38,287 bases of DNA from a bacterium. GTDB lineage: Bacteria; Actinomycetota; Thermoleophilia; Miltoncostaeales; Miltoncostaeaceae. The position numbers and the translations under genes are program-made. This document shows positions 8,030-16,212 of this stretch, one piece after another. Numbering within the stretch: position 1 is the stretch's first letter; each line of letters starts with the position of its first letter. The stretch spans positions 1 through 38,287 of the forward strand of contig JAPOLI010000015.1 in NCBI GenBank assembly GCA_029977205.1, in the 5' to 3' direction. Below the pieces are notes generated by a model. That model was not told where the DNA came from. It saw only the letters and a list, made by a program, of their open reading frames with translations, and ran no database searches.

Positions 8030-9445
8030 CTAGGCGCCCGCGAGGGCGGCGTCGAACGTGCGGACATCCACCAGGTGGCCCGTGATGGCGGCCGCAGCAG
8101 CCATGGCGGGGCTGACGAGGTGGGTGCGGCCGCCCTTGCCCTGACGGCCCTCGAAGTTTCGGTTGCTCGTGCTGGCGCACCGCTCCCCGGGCTCCAGGAT
8201 GTCGGGGTTCATCCCCAGGCACATCGAGCAGCCCGCATCGCGCCACTCAAACCCTGCGCGGCGGAAGACCTCATCGAGCCCCTCCTCCTCGGCCTGGGCC
8301 TTCACCGCCATCGAGCCGGGTACCACCATCGCCCGAAGGCCGCTCTTGACGGCGTGCCCCTCGACCACCTCAGCGGCCGCGCGCAGGTCCTCGATTCGCC
8401 CATTCGTGCAGGAGCCCAGGAAGACGGTGTCGATCGCGATGTCCTCCATCGCCTCGCCGCCGGCGAGCCCCATGTACTCCAGCGAGCGCCGTACGGCCTC
8501 CTGGTCCGTCGGATCGTCGTACTGCTCGGGGGTGGGCACGCGCCCCGTGATGGGCGCCACCATGCCCGGGGTGGTCCCCCAGGTGACCTGCGGCACCAGC
8601 GAGGGCACATCCACATGCATTTCGCGGTCGAACTCGGCGTCCGGGTCGGACGGGAGGTCCCGCCAGCGGTCGACGGCGGTCGCGAAGTCGTCGGGTGCGG
8701 CCATGCGCCCCTCGACGTACGCGAAAGTGGTGTCGTCAGGGGCAACCATCCCCGCGCGCGCACCCCCCTCGATGGACATGTTGCAGACGGTCATCCGGCC
8801 TTCCATGGTCAGGTCGCGAATGGCCGATCCTGCGTACTCCACCACGTGCCCCTGCGCGCCCGACACGCCCATCTGGCCGATCGCACCGAGAATCAGGTCC
8901 TTGGCCACGACCCCGCGGGGCATCTCACCCTCGAAGTTGATGCGCATCGTGCGGGGCATGGCCTGCGGCAGCGTCTGGGTTGCCAGCACGTGCTCCACCT
9001 CGCTCGTGCCGATGCCGAACGCGAGTGCCCCGAACGCCCCATGGGTGGACGTGTGGCTGTCGCCGCACACGATCGTCATGCCCGGCTGGGTAAAGCCAAG
9101 CTCCGGACCGATCACGTGCACGATTCCCTGGCGCGGGCTGGTCAGCGAGAAGAGCGGGATTCCGAACTCGGCGGCGTTCCGCTCAAGCGCCTCGACCTGA
9201 AGGCGGGAGAGATCATCCTCGATCCCCTTCTCGCGCCCCACGGTAGGGACATTGTGGTCCACCGTCGCCAGGGTGCGATCGGGGCGACGCACGGCGCGAC
9301 CAGCCATGCGCAGGCCGTCGAAGGCCTGCGGCGAGGTCACCTCGTGCACGAGGTGCAGGTCGATGTAGATGATGGCCGGCCCGTCAGGGCCCTCCGCCAC
9401 CACCTCGTGAAGGTCCCACACCTTCCGAAACAGGGTCGCTCCCAC
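8030..9445 (-). CDS. leuC: 3-isopropylmalate dehydratase large subunit
   Basis: Large catalytic subunit of the aconitase-family isomerase. The 471-residue protein carries the three 4Fe-4S cysteines at 346 (GSCTNGR), 406 and 409 (GCSMC), the spacing expected for LeuC. Other conserved segments are [15 protein letters not shown] near residue 28, VDHNVPT near 62 and [13 protein letters not shown] near 127. The GTG at 9445 gives the standard [10 protein letters not shown] start. In-frame codons further upstream would run into leuA and are rejected. It lies 32 bp after the leuA stop, with GAGAGG as ribosome site. Confidence 0.95.
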   Translation of the reverse strand: MGATLFRKVWDLHEVVAEGPDGPAIIYIDLHLVHEVTSPQAFDGLRMAGRAVRRPDRTLATVDHNVPTVGREKGIEDDLSRLQVEALERNAAEFGIPLFSLTSPRQGIVHVIGPELGFTQPGMTIVCGDSHTSTHGAFGALAFGIGTSEVEHVLATQTLPQAMPRTMRINFEGEMPRGVVAKDLILGAIGQMGVSGAQGHVVEYAGSAIRDLTMEGRMTVCNMSIEGGARAGMVAPDDTTFAYVEGRMAAPDDFATAVDRWRDLPSDPDAEFDREMHVDVPSLVPQVTWGTTPGMVAPITGRVPTPEQYDDPTDQEAVRRSLEYMGLAGGEAMEDIAIDTVFLGSCTNGRIEDLRAAAEVVEGHAVKSGLRAMVVPGSMAVKAQAEEEGLDEVFRRAGFEWRDAGCSMCLGMNPDILEPGERCASTSNRNFEGRQGKGGRTHLVSPAMAAAAAITGHLVDVRTFDAALAGA

Positions 9446-9477
9446 TGCCGTCGTCCTCTCTCTTCCCGGCCGGGCGG

Positions 9478-11052
9478 CTAGACGCCGCTCTCGGCCATCC
9501 TCTCGGTCTGGTCGGCGTGACGGCTGGCCGTCACCGCCCGCAGGTATGCGATGGCGCTCGCCTCGAGCACGTCGGGCGATACGCCCTGGCCCGTGAACTG
9601 CCGACCGTTCAGCTCGCACAGCACGCGCGCCTCGCCCAGTGCATCGGGACCATCGGTCACGGCTGATACCGAGTACTCCAGGAGCGTGCCGGCCGACCCG
9701 ACCGCCGCATCGATGGCGCCGATGATCGCCGCCACCGGCCCGTCACCTGCGCCCTCCCCTGCGTACTCCTCGCCATCGGACCCGCGCACGAGCACGCGGG
9801 CCGTGGCCTTCTCCCCTGACTCACCGGCGAAGGAGATGTCCCGCAGCTCCAGCGAGTGCGCGTGGTCCACCCGCATCTCGTCCTCCATGAGCGCCTCGAG
9901 GTCCATCGCGGTCAGCTCGCCTTTTCGGTCGGCGACCTCCTTGAAGCGCCGGAACGCCTCGTTGAGGGCGTCGGCGTCAAGTTCATACCCGAGGTCCGTC
10001 AGCGCCTGGCGCAGTGCGTGCCGGCCCGAATGCTTGCCGAGCACCAGCTCGCTCTTCATGAGCCCCACGCTCTGAGCGTCCATGATCTCGTACGTGAGGG
10101 GGTTGGCCAGTACGCCGTGCTGGTGGATGCCCGCCTCATGCGCGAAGGCGTTCCGCCCCACGATCGCCTTGTTTGGCTGGATCTCGTATCCGGTCAGGCG
10201 GCTCACCATCCGGCTCGCCCGGGTGATCTCGGTCGTCTCGATCCCGGACCACAGGCCGCCGAGGTCCTCGGCGCGCGTGCGCAGGATCATCGCCATCTCC
10301 TCGAGGCTCGCATTGCCCGCGCGCTCACCGATGCCGTTGACGCATACCTCAACCTGCCGTGCGCCCACCTCCATCCCCGCGAGAGAGTTCGCCACCGCGA
10401 GCCCGAGGTCGTTATGGCAGTGCACCGACAGGGTCACGCCCTCGAGGGAGGGCACCCTCTCGTACAGCTCCAGCAGGAAACGCTGGAACTCCGTGGGCAT
10501 CGTGTAGCCGACCGTGTCAGGGATGTTGATAGTTCCGGCGCCTTCGGCGATTGCCGCCCCGATCACCTCGGCCACGAACGCGGGGTCCGACCGGGTTGCG
10601 TCCTCACATGAGAACTCCACGTCGGGGCTCAGGCTCACGGCCAGCTTCACGGCGTCGATGGCCGTGGCCAGGACCTGGGCCCGGTCCATGCGCAACTTGT
10701 GGGCCATGTGGATGTCCGACGTCGCGATGAAGGTGTGGATTCGCGGGCGCGCGGCATCGCGCACGCCCTCCCAGGCCACGGCGATGTCCTTCTCGTTGGC
10801 ACGGGCAAGGCCCGCGATGGTCGGCCCCTCCACCTCGCGCGCGACCGCCTGCACCCCCTCGAGGTCACCGGGCGATGAGATCGGGAAGCCGGCCTCGATC
10901 ACGTCCACGCCGAGACGCGCGAGCTGTTGTGCGATCTCCACCTTCTCCCGGAGGTTCAGGTGGATGCGCGGCGATTGCTCCCCATCGCGAAGGGTCGTAT
11001 CGAAGAATGTGACGCGCTTGGCGTCGTCTCGGCTGGCGTCGTCGGCCGGCAC
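9478..11052 (-). CDS. leuA: 2-isopropylmalate synthase
   Basis: Condenses 2-oxoisovalerate with acetyl-CoA, the committed step of leucine synthesis. The 524-residue protein has the HMGL-like barrel ([13 protein letters not shown] at residues 16-28, [13 protein letters not shown] near 225, [10 protein letters not shown] near 257) and a C-terminal leucine-feedback domain from about residue 395. This is the long LeuA type with HNDLG and GERAGN motifs, distinct from the cimA paralogue in this window. The start is a GTG with a strong AGGAGG ribosome site 8 bases upstream. That ribosome site is complementary over 6 bases to the leucine-codon run of the leader peptide 60 bp upstream, which suggests leucine-dependent control of translation or transcription. 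Confidence 0.95.
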   Translation of the reverse strand: MPADDASRDDAKRVTFFDTTLRDGEQSPRIHLNLREKVEIAQQLARLGVDVIEAGFPISSPGDLEGVQAVAREVEGPTIAGLARANEKDIAVAWEGVRDAARPRIHTFIATSDIHMAHKLRMDRAQVLATAIDAVKLAVSLSPDVEFSCEDATRSDPAFVAEVIGAAIAEGAGTINIPDTVGYTMPTEFQRFLLELYERVPSLEGVTLSVHCHNDLGLAVANSLAGMEVGARQVEVCVNGIGERAGNASLEEMAMILRTRAEDLGGLWSGIETTEITRASRMVSRLTGYEIQPNKAIVGRNAFAHEAGIHQHGVLANPLTYEIMDAQSVGLMKSELVLGKHSGRHALRQALTDLGYELDADALNEAFRRFKEVADRKGELTAMDLEALMEDEMRVDHAHSLELRDISFAGESGEKATARVLVRGSDGEEYAGEGAGDGPVAAIIGAIDAAVGSAGTLLEYSVSAVTDGPDALGEARVLCELNGRQFTGQGVSPDVLEASAIAYLRAVTASRHADQTERMAESGV

Positions 11053-11088
11053 GGGGGCTTCCTCCTGGCTCGTGTGGACTGATCCGGT

Positions 11089-11105
11089 GCCCGGCGCATC
11101 CGGGC
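11089..11105 (-). promoter_or_regulatory. Second leader hairpin before leuA
   Basis: GCCCGG and CCGGGC pair over 6 bp around a 5-base loop, 37 bases before the leuA start codon. No U-run follows. It may be part of the leu attenuation region or a simple spacer helix. Confidence 0.4.
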
Positions 11106-11120
11106 GTGGGTGTCGGTTCG

Positions 11121-11138
11121 CTCCCCCTACCGGGGGAG
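11121..11138 (-). promoter_or_regulatory. Hairpin over the leuL stop codon (leu attenuator)
   Basis: In the transcript CTCCCCC pairs with GGGGGAG around a 4-base loop. The 5' arm contains the last leucine/proline codons of leuL, and the loop and 3' arm contain its TAG. A ribosome paused at the leucine codons would disrupt it. The neighbouring TCCTCC (11135-11140) can alternatively pair with GGAGGA (11060-11065) in the leuA ribosome site, so two mutually exclusive folds exist on paper. Confidence 0.6.
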
Positions 11139-11201
11139 GAGCAGAAGGGCGCCCAGAGTGCCGCGACCGGCCAGGAGGTTCGTGTTCGCGGTGGCGCTCA
11201 T
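11127..11201 (-). CDS. leuL: Leucine-rich leader peptide of leuA
   Basis: A 24-codon reading frame between serA and leuA encoding MSATANTNLLAGRGTLGALL followed by LLPR. Seven of its 24 codons are leucine, and four in a row (CTT CTG CTC CTC) come just before the end, with the stop lying in a hairpin. It has no ribosome site but starts 7 bases after a TAACCT -10 box, so it is probably read as a leaderless mRNA. Leucine-rich leaders upstream of leuA are known in other actinobacteria. Here the function as attenuator is inferred from position, codon content and the hairpin. The peptide itself probably has no other role. Confidence 0.8.
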   Translation of the reverse strand: MSATANTNLLAGRGTLGALLLLPR

Positions 11202-11208
11202 CGGGGTC

Positions 11209-11214
11209 AGGTTA
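11209..11214 (-). promoter_or_regulatory. -10 box of the leuL-leuA-leuC-leuD transcript
   Basis: TAACCT (TANNNT) lies exactly 7 bases before the leuL ATG, so transcription should start at or next to the A of the ATG. The -35 region (TGGCCC at 17-bp spacing) is poor. It gives leuA its own promoter, separate from ilvNC-serA. Confidence 0.65.
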
Positions 11215-11255
11215 GCGCACGTGCGCGGGACGGGCCAGCGGCCGCCACGCGCCGG

Positions 11256-12839
11256 TCACACGGTAAGCGTGACGAACCACACCTTTGCGTCGCAGGCGTC
11301 GGCGATATGGTCCTGCGCCTTCTGCGGCACGGGGCTGTCCACAGTGACCCCCATGGTGGCCTGCTGCCCGATGGTGGACCGTCCAACGGCCATCGAGGCG
11401 ATGTTGATGCCGTCAAGGGCCATGACCGTGCCCACGGTTCCGATCTTCCCGGGCTCATCCCGGTACTGCAGGATGCCCACATGCTCCGCCAGCTCGAGCT
11501 CGATCGGCTGGCCGAGCACCTCCACCAGCCGCGGGCGGTCGGTCTGGCCGACGGTCGTGCCCACCACCGACACGTCCCCGATGGCCACCGTGAGCTGGCT
11601 GGTGTAGTCGGTTGGCGCGGGCGACGTGCTCTCGGTCCACTCGATGCCCCGCTCCCGGGCGCGGTCCTGGGCGTTGACCATGTTCACGGCCTCGACGGTG
11701 TGCCCGGTGAGGGCGCCTGCCAGAACCGACGTCACCAGGAGGCGGGTGTCGTGCTCGGCGATGGCTCCCTCCGCGGTGACCTCGATCGCACCGGTGATCC
11801 CCCCGGCGAGCCCGGCGGCGAGCTGGCCCAGGTGACGGGCGAGCGGCAGGAACGGCCCGATCGTCGCCATCGTCTCGGCCGACACCACCGGCATGTTCAC
11901 GGCGCTCGTGACCGTTCCGCCTGTGAGGGCTGCGGCCACCTGCTGCGCGCACGCGATCCCCGCGCGCTCCTGGGCCTCGCCCGTTGATGCACCGAGGTGC
12001 GGGGTGACCACGATTCCGTCGACGCCGAAGTACGGGCTCTCCGTCGCGGGCTCGTCCGGGAACACGTCGATGGCCGCCCCGGCGACCTTGCCCGACTCGA
12101 CGGCCGCGACCAGGTCTGCTTCGACGATCAGGTCGCCGCGGGCGTCGTTGATGATCCGCACGCCGTCCCTCATCTTCCCGAAGGCCTCGGCGTTCATGAA
12201 GCCACGCGTCTCGGGCGTCGAGGCCATGTGCAGGGTGATGAAGTCCGCGTGGGCATACAGGTCGTCAAGTGATTCGGCCTTCTCGATGCCCATCTCGCGG
12301 TAGCGCGAATCCGCCACGAACGGGTCGTAGGCGATGACCTGCATCGCGAGGCCCTGGGCGCGCTCGGCCACCAGCTGCCCGATGTTCCCGAAGCCGATCA
12401 CCCCCAGGGTCTTGCCGGTCACCTCGATCCCGCCGAAGCGTGACCGCTCCCAGCGGCCCTCGACCAGCGCCCCGTGCGCCTGGGGGATGTTCCGGGCCTG
12501 GGCCAGCATGAGGGCGATGGCGTGCTCGGCGGCCGACACCGCGTTGCTCCCCGCGGCGTTTACCACGACGATGCCCCGCTCCGTGGCCGCGGTGACATCG
12601 ACGTTGTCCACGCCGGTCCCCGCCCGCCCGACCACGCGCAGGTTCCCGGCCCGCGCGATGAGGTCCGCAGTCACCTTTGTCGCGCTGCGCACTACGAGGG
12701 CGTCGTACGGGTCAATGGCCGCCGCGAGCTCCTCGGCGGTCCAGTCGAGCTCGACGTCCACGTCGCCCACCGACCTCAGGACGTCGATCCCGGCGTCCGC
12801 GATCTTCTCGGTGACGAGGATGCGAGGGGACTCACTCAT
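11256..12839 (-). CDS. serA: D-3-phosphoglycerate dehydrogenase, long form with ACT domain
   Basis: NAD-dependent oxidation of 3-phosphoglycerate, the first step to serine and hence to cysteine. The 527-residue protein is the long actinobacterial type. It has a substrate domain, a Rossmann domain with GVIGFGNIGQLVAERA near residue 146, catalytic Arg234 (DARGD), Glu263 (DEP) and His281 (TPHLGAS). An intervening ASB domain covers about residues 320-450, and a C-terminal ACT domain for serine feedback follows (HVGILQYRDEPGKIGTVG near 453). The ATG follows the ilvC stop by 19 bp, so it belongs to ilvN-ilvC-serA. Placing serine synthesis next to branched-chain genes is common in this phylum. Confidence 0.96.
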   Translation of the reverse strand: MSESPRILVTEKIADAGIDVLRSVGDVDVELDWTAEELAAAIDPYDALVVRSATKVTADLIARAGNLRVVGRAGTGVDNVDVTAATERGIVVVNAAGSNAVSAAEHAIALMLAQARNIPQAHGALVEGRWERSRFGGIEVTGKTLGVIGFGNIGQLVAERAQGLAMQVIAYDPFVADSRYREMGIEKAESLDDLYAHADFITLHMASTPETRGFMNAEAFGKMRDGVRIINDARGDLIVEADLVAAVESGKVAGAAIDVFPDEPATESPYFGVDGIVVTPHLGASTGEAQERAGIACAQQVAAALTGGTVTSAVNMPVVSAETMATIGPFLPLARHLGQLAAGLAGGITGAIEVTAEGAIAEHDTRLLVTSVLAGALTGHTVEAVNMVNAQDRARERGIEWTESTSPAPTDYTSQLTVAIGDVSVVGTTVGQTDRPRLVEVLGQPIELELAEHVGILQYRDEPGKIGTVGTVMALDGINIASMAVGRSTIGQQATMGVTVDSPVPQKAQDHIADACDAKVWFVTLTV

Positions 12840-12858
12840 ATGCAGGAACCCCCGGTGC

Positions 12859-13866
12859 TCAGAACTCGGTGTCGATCCAGTCCATCATTCCGCGGAGCTT
12901 CTTGCCGGTCACCTCGATCGGGTGCTCGGCCTGCGCCTCCGCCGTCGCCGTGAAGTTCGGGAGGCCGGCCTTGTACTCGGCGATCCACTCCTTCGCGAAC
13001 TCCCCGCTCTGGATCTCGGCGAGGATCTTCCGCATCTCGGCGCGGGTGTCCTCGGTGATGATGCGCGTGCCGCGGGTCAGGTCCCCGTACTCCGCGGTGT
13101 TCGAGATGGAGTACCGCATGCCCGCGATCCCCTTCTCGTACATGAGGTCGACGATGAGCTTCACCTCGTGCAGGCACTCGAAGTAGGCCAGTTCGGGCGG
13201 ATAGCCCGCGTCGGTGAGGGTGTCGAAGCCGGCGCGCACCAACTCGGTGAGCCCGCCGCACAGCACCACCTGCTCGCCGAAGAGGTCGCTCTCGCACTCG
13301 TCGCGGAACGTGGTGGGGATCACGCCCGCGCGCGTGCAGCCGATGCCCTTGCAGTAGGCGCGCACCAGGGCGTCGGCGTTGCCGGTGGCGTCGACCTCGA
13401 CGGCCATGAGTCCGGGCACGCCCTTGCCCTCGGTGTACTGGCGGCGCACCAGGTGGCCGGGGCCCTTCGGGGCCGCCATGGCCACATCCACGCCCTCCGG
13501 CGGGGTGACGGTGCCGAAGTGGATGGCGAAGCCGTGGGCGAACAGCAGCATGTTGCCGGGCTCGAGGCCACCCGCGATCTCCTGCGCGTAGACATCGCCC
13601 ATGATCTCGTCGGGGACGAGGATCATCACCAGGTCGCCCTTCGCGGCAGCCTCCGACGGCGACAGCACCTCGAGGCCGTCAGCCGTGGCCTTGGCGGCCG
13701 AGGCGGAATCGGGCCTGAGCCCGACCACCACGTTCACGCCCGACTCCTTCAGGTTCAGGGCGTGGGCGTGGCCCTGGCTGCCGTAGCCGATGATGGCAAC
13801 GGTCTTGCCATCGAGGGCGCCGAGGTCGGCGTCGGCGTCGTAGATCATCTTCAGCTCGTCGCTCAT
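12859..13866 (-). CDS. ilvC: Ketol-acid reductoisomerase, class I
   Basis: Converts 2-acetolactate and 2-aceto-2-hydroxybutyrate to the dihydroxy acids of valine/leucine and isoleucine synthesis. At 335 residues it is the short class I form. The nucleotide site [14 protein letters not shown] starts at residue 27. The next loop ([11 protein letters not shown]) keeps Arg and Ser residues typical of NADPH users. The C-terminal knotted domain has the acidic metal ligands in [12 protein letters not shown] and FECLHE. It lies 15 bp after ilvN. The pairing matches the usual ilvBNC order except that ilvB is not here. Confidence 0.96.
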   Translation of the reverse strand: MSDELKMIYDADADLGALDGKTVAIIGYGSQGHAHALNLKESGVNVVVGLRPDSASAAKATADGLEVLSPSEAAAKGDLVMILVPDEIMGDVYAQEIAGGLEPGNMLLFAHGFAIHFGTVTPPEGVDVAMAAPKGPGHLVRRQYTEGKGVPGLMAVEVDATGNADALVRAYCKGIGCTRAGVIPTTFRDECESDLFGEQVVLCGGLTELVRAGFDTLTDAGYPPELAYFECLHEVKLIVDLMYEKGIAGMRYSISNTAEYGDLTRGTRIITEDTRAEMRKILAEIQSGEFAKEWIAEYKAGLPNFTATAEAQAEHPIEVTGKKLRGMMDWIDTEF

Positions 13867-13881
13867 CTGGTCTTTCTTCGA

Positions 13882-14370
13882 CTAGGTGGTCTTGCCGCCG
13901 CGGCCGAGTGCCACGACGCCGGTCCGGACCATCTCGACCAGTCCGTTGCGCCGCAGGAGCTCCTCGAGGTTCTCGAGCTCCGCGGTGGTCCCGGTGGCCT
14001 GGATGATCAATGACTCGCTCGTCACATCCACGATCTCGCCCTTGAAGATGTCCACGAGGGCGAGGATGTCGCTCCGCAGGGTCTCCGCGGTGGACACCTT
14101 GAAGAGGCCCAATTCGCGAGCCACCATGTTCTCGGGGTCGAGATCACGCACCTTGATCACGTTGATCAGCTTGTCGAGCTGCTTCGTGATCTGCTCGACG
14201 GGGAACCGCGAGGCGTCGACCGTGATGGTCATGCGCGAGCGGTGCTCATCCTCGGTGGGGCTCACCGCGAGCGAGTCGATGTTGTAGCCACGTCGCGTGA
14301 ACATCCCTGCGACGCGCGAGAGCACGCCCGGCTTGTTCTCCACGAGGACGGAGAGGGTGTGCTGGGTCAC
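13882..14370 (-). CDS. ilvN: Acetolactate synthase small (regulatory) subunit
   Basis: Valine-sensing regulatory subunit of acetohydroxyacid synthase. The 162 residues comprise an N-terminal ACT domain (LSVLVENKPGVLSRVAGMF with RRGYNIDSLAV) and a C-terminal half beginning near residue 80. The GTG at 14370 is chosen because it starts directly before the ACT domain and lies 8 bases after a TATGCT box, a leaderless arrangement. The catalytic subunit gene ilvB, normally immediately upstream, is absent. The upstream neighbour is the divergent TfoX-like gene, so ilvB must be elsewhere. Confidence 0.94.
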   Translation of the reverse strand: MTQHTLSVLVENKPGVLSRVAGMFTRRGYNIDSLAVSPTEDEHRSRMTITVDASRFPVEQITKQLDKLINVIKVRDLDPENMVARELGLFKVSTAETLRSDILALVDIFKGEIVDVTSESLIIQATGTTAELENLEELLRRNGLVEMVRTGVVALGRGGKTT

Positions 14371-14378
14371 GGCGCGGG

Positions 14379-14384
14379 AGCATA
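14379..14384 (-). promoter_or_regulatory. -10 box for leaderless ilvN transcript
   Basis: TATGCT lies 8 bases before the ilvN GTG, with no ribosome site in between. It would drive ilvN-ilvC-serA. Confidence 0.55.
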
Positions 14385-14407
14385 CCCCACCGCGGGCACG
14401 GCCACGG

Positions 14408-14770
14408 ATGGCCTGCAATCCTCATGCCGTGGCTCCGGACCCCGACCTCGTCGCCCGGGTGGACACGCTCGTAGCCGAGACGACCGGCATCACCCGGCGC
14501 GCAATGTTCGGCGGGATGGCATGGATGCTCGACGGACGCATGGCCTGCGGCGTCGTCGGCGACGACCTCGTGGCCCGCATCGGAGACGACGCGGTGCCGT
14601 CCGCCCTTGACATGCCCGGCACCCGACCGATGGACTTCACCGGGCGCGTGATGCGCGCATATGTGTTCGTCGGGCCTGAGGGCACGCGCGATGACGGTGA
14701 CCTGTCGATCTGGGTCGAACGATGCCTGGCGTTTGCCGCCAGCCTGCCGCCGCGTCCGCCGGGCGACTAG
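14408..14770 (+). CDS. TfoX N-terminal domain protein
   Basis: A protein of about 120 residues consisting essentially of one TfoX-N domain. RRAMFGGMAWMLDGRMACGV near residue 30 matches the MFGG core, followed by DDLVARIG and RPMDFTGRVMRAYVFV. Such stand-alone domains are widespread and of unknown biochemical function; a role in competence is not implied outside the gammaproteobacteria. The start is uncertain: ATG 14408 is used here, but GTG 14429, directly before the conserved region, is equally possible, and neither has a clear ribosome site. Its TAG overlaps the gatB TAG on the opposite strand within one CTAG. Confidence 0.82.
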   Translation: MACNPHAVAPDPDLVARVDTLVAETTGITRRAMFGGMAWMLDGRMACGVVGDDLVARIGDDAVPSALDMPGTRPMDFTGRVMRAYVFVGPEGTRDDGDLSIWVERCLAFAASLPPRPPGD

Positions 14771-16212
14771 TCGCCGAGCACGGCCGCGCGCACGAGCCGC
14801 TGGACCGCCTGCGGATCAGCGCGACCATTCGTCTGCTTCATCGCCTGCCCCACGAAGAAGCCAATGACCTTGTCCTTGCCGTCCCGAAGCTGCTGTGCCT
14901 GATCGGGGTTGGCCTCGACGAGGGCGTCGATCACGGCAGCGAGGTCGCTCTCGTCCATCTGCGCGAGCCCCTTGGCCTCGACCACGGCGTCCGGCTGCTC
15001 GCCCGTCTCGATCATTCCGGCGAGCACCTCCTTGGCGGCCGGGACCGACACCGTCCCCGCCCCGAGTAGGTCGACCAGCGCAGCGATGTGGGCGGGACTC
15101 ACCCGGGATTCCCACGGCTCTGTCCCGACCTCGCGCAACTGCGCGCGCAACTCGCCGCGGATCCAGTTGGCGCACGCCTTGGGGTCGGCGAGCGCCGCCG
15201 CGTCCATGAAGTACGCCACCAGCTCAGGGCTCTCCGTGAGCACCTCGGCATCCTCGGCCGTGAGCCCCATCTCCCCCACCATGCGACGGCGCAGCGCGAG
15301 GGGGAGCTCCGGCAACTCGCCGCGCAGTTCGCCCACCCAGCCGGGATCGGGCGCGACGGGCACCAGGTCCGGCTCGGGGAAGTACCGGTAGTCGTGCGAC
15401 TCCTCCTTCGACCGGAGCGACGTGATGTGCCCGGTCTCAGGCTCGTAGTGCACTGTCTCCTGCGACACACGGCCGCCATCCCGGAGGATCCCCTCCTGCC
15501 GGGTGATCTCCGCCTCGATCCCGCGCTCGAGGAAGCGGAACGAATTCATGTTCTTGAGCTCCGTCTTCGTCCCGAACCCGTGGCTGCCAACCGGGCGGAT
15601 GGAGACGTTGGCGTCGGCCCGCATGGACCCCTCCTCCATTGAGCAGTCACTGACCCCGAGGAACAGCAGGGTCTGGCGCAGCTGCCGCAGGAAGGTGACA
15701 GCGTCCGACGCAGAGCGCAGATCCGGCTCGGTCACGATCTCCACGAGCGGGGTGCCCCCGCGGTTGAAGTCCACTACCGACTCCTCTGCCCCGGCGCGTC
15801 GGCCACCGAGGTGCGTCAACTTGGCGGCATCCTCCTCGAGGTGCGCACGGGTGATCCCCACGCGGATCTCCGAGCCGTCGTCCCGAACGGCCACGAACTC
15901 GCCGCGACCGCAGATCGGGATGTCGAACTGGCTGACCTGATACGCCTTCGGGAGGTCCGGGTAGAAGTAGTTCTTCCGGTGGAAGATCGACCGGGGAGCG
16001 ATCTCGCAGCCCAGGGCGAGGCCGATGAGGATGGCCCTGCGGACCGCCTCCTCGTTCACCACCGGGAGCACGCCGGGGTGAGCGAGGCACACCGGGCAGG
16101 TATGCGTGTTCGGGGGGTCGCCGAACGACAGCGCGCACCCGCAGAACATCTTCGTGTGGGTGGACAGCTGTACGTGGATCTCCACGCCGATTACCGGCTC
16201 GAAGTCGCTCAC
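14767..16212 (-). CDS. gatB: Asp/Glu-tRNA amidotransferase subunit B
   Basis: Kinase and tRNA-binding subunit of GatCAB, which converts mischarged Glu-tRNA(Gln) and/or Asp-tRNA(Asn). The 481-residue protein has the cradle domain with GVEIHVQLSTHTKMFCGC and four cysteines (24, 26, 39, 42) in zinc-site spacing, then YFYPDLPKAYQVSQFD, ELKNMNSFRFLERGIE and SKEESHDYRYFPEPDL. A helical domain and the YqeY-like tail (near residues 330-481) follow. The GTG at 16212 overlaps the gatA stop by 4 bp (GTGA), indicating coupled translation. Its stop overlaps the convergent TfoX-like gene. Confidence 0.96.
   Translation of the reverse strand: MSDFEPVIGVEIHVQLSTHTKMFCGCALSFGDPPNTHTCPVCLAHPGVLPVVNEEAVRRAILIGLALGCEIAPRSIFHRKNYFYPDLPKAYQVSQFDIPICGRGEFVAVRDDGSEIRVGITRAHLEEDAAKLTHLGGRRAGAEESVVDFNRGGTPLVEIVTEPDLRSASDAVTFLRQLRQTLLFLGVSDCSMEEGSMRADANVSIRPVGSHGFGTKTELKNMNSFRFLERGIEAEITRQEGILRDGGRVSQETVHYEPETGHITSLRSKEESHDYRYFPEPDLVPVAPDPGWVGELRGELPELPLALRRRMVGEMGLTAEDAEVLTESPELVAYFMDAAALADPKACANWIRGELRAQLREVGTEPWESRVSPAHIAALVDLLGAGTVSVPAAKEVLAGMIETGEQPDAVVEAKGLAQMDESDLAAVIDALVEANPDQAQQLRDGKDKVIGFFVGQAMKQTNGRADPQAVQRLVRAAVLGD

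Noticed and set aside
8075-9481. Long plus-strand open frame (468 codons) opposite leuC
   Set aside because: Antisense shadow of leuC rich in His/Arg/Ala with no domain. Other such frames (for example 1026-2063 and 3442-4590) were dropped for the same reason.
12334-14013. Long plus-strand open frame (559 codons) opposite serA and ilvC
   Set aside because: It is antisense to two well-identified genes. Long antisense frames are expected in GC-rich coding DNA, and it shows no recognisable domain.
14297-14407. Longer N-terminus for the TfoX-like protein
   Set aside because: It would run through ilvN antisense sequence and adds no conserved residues.
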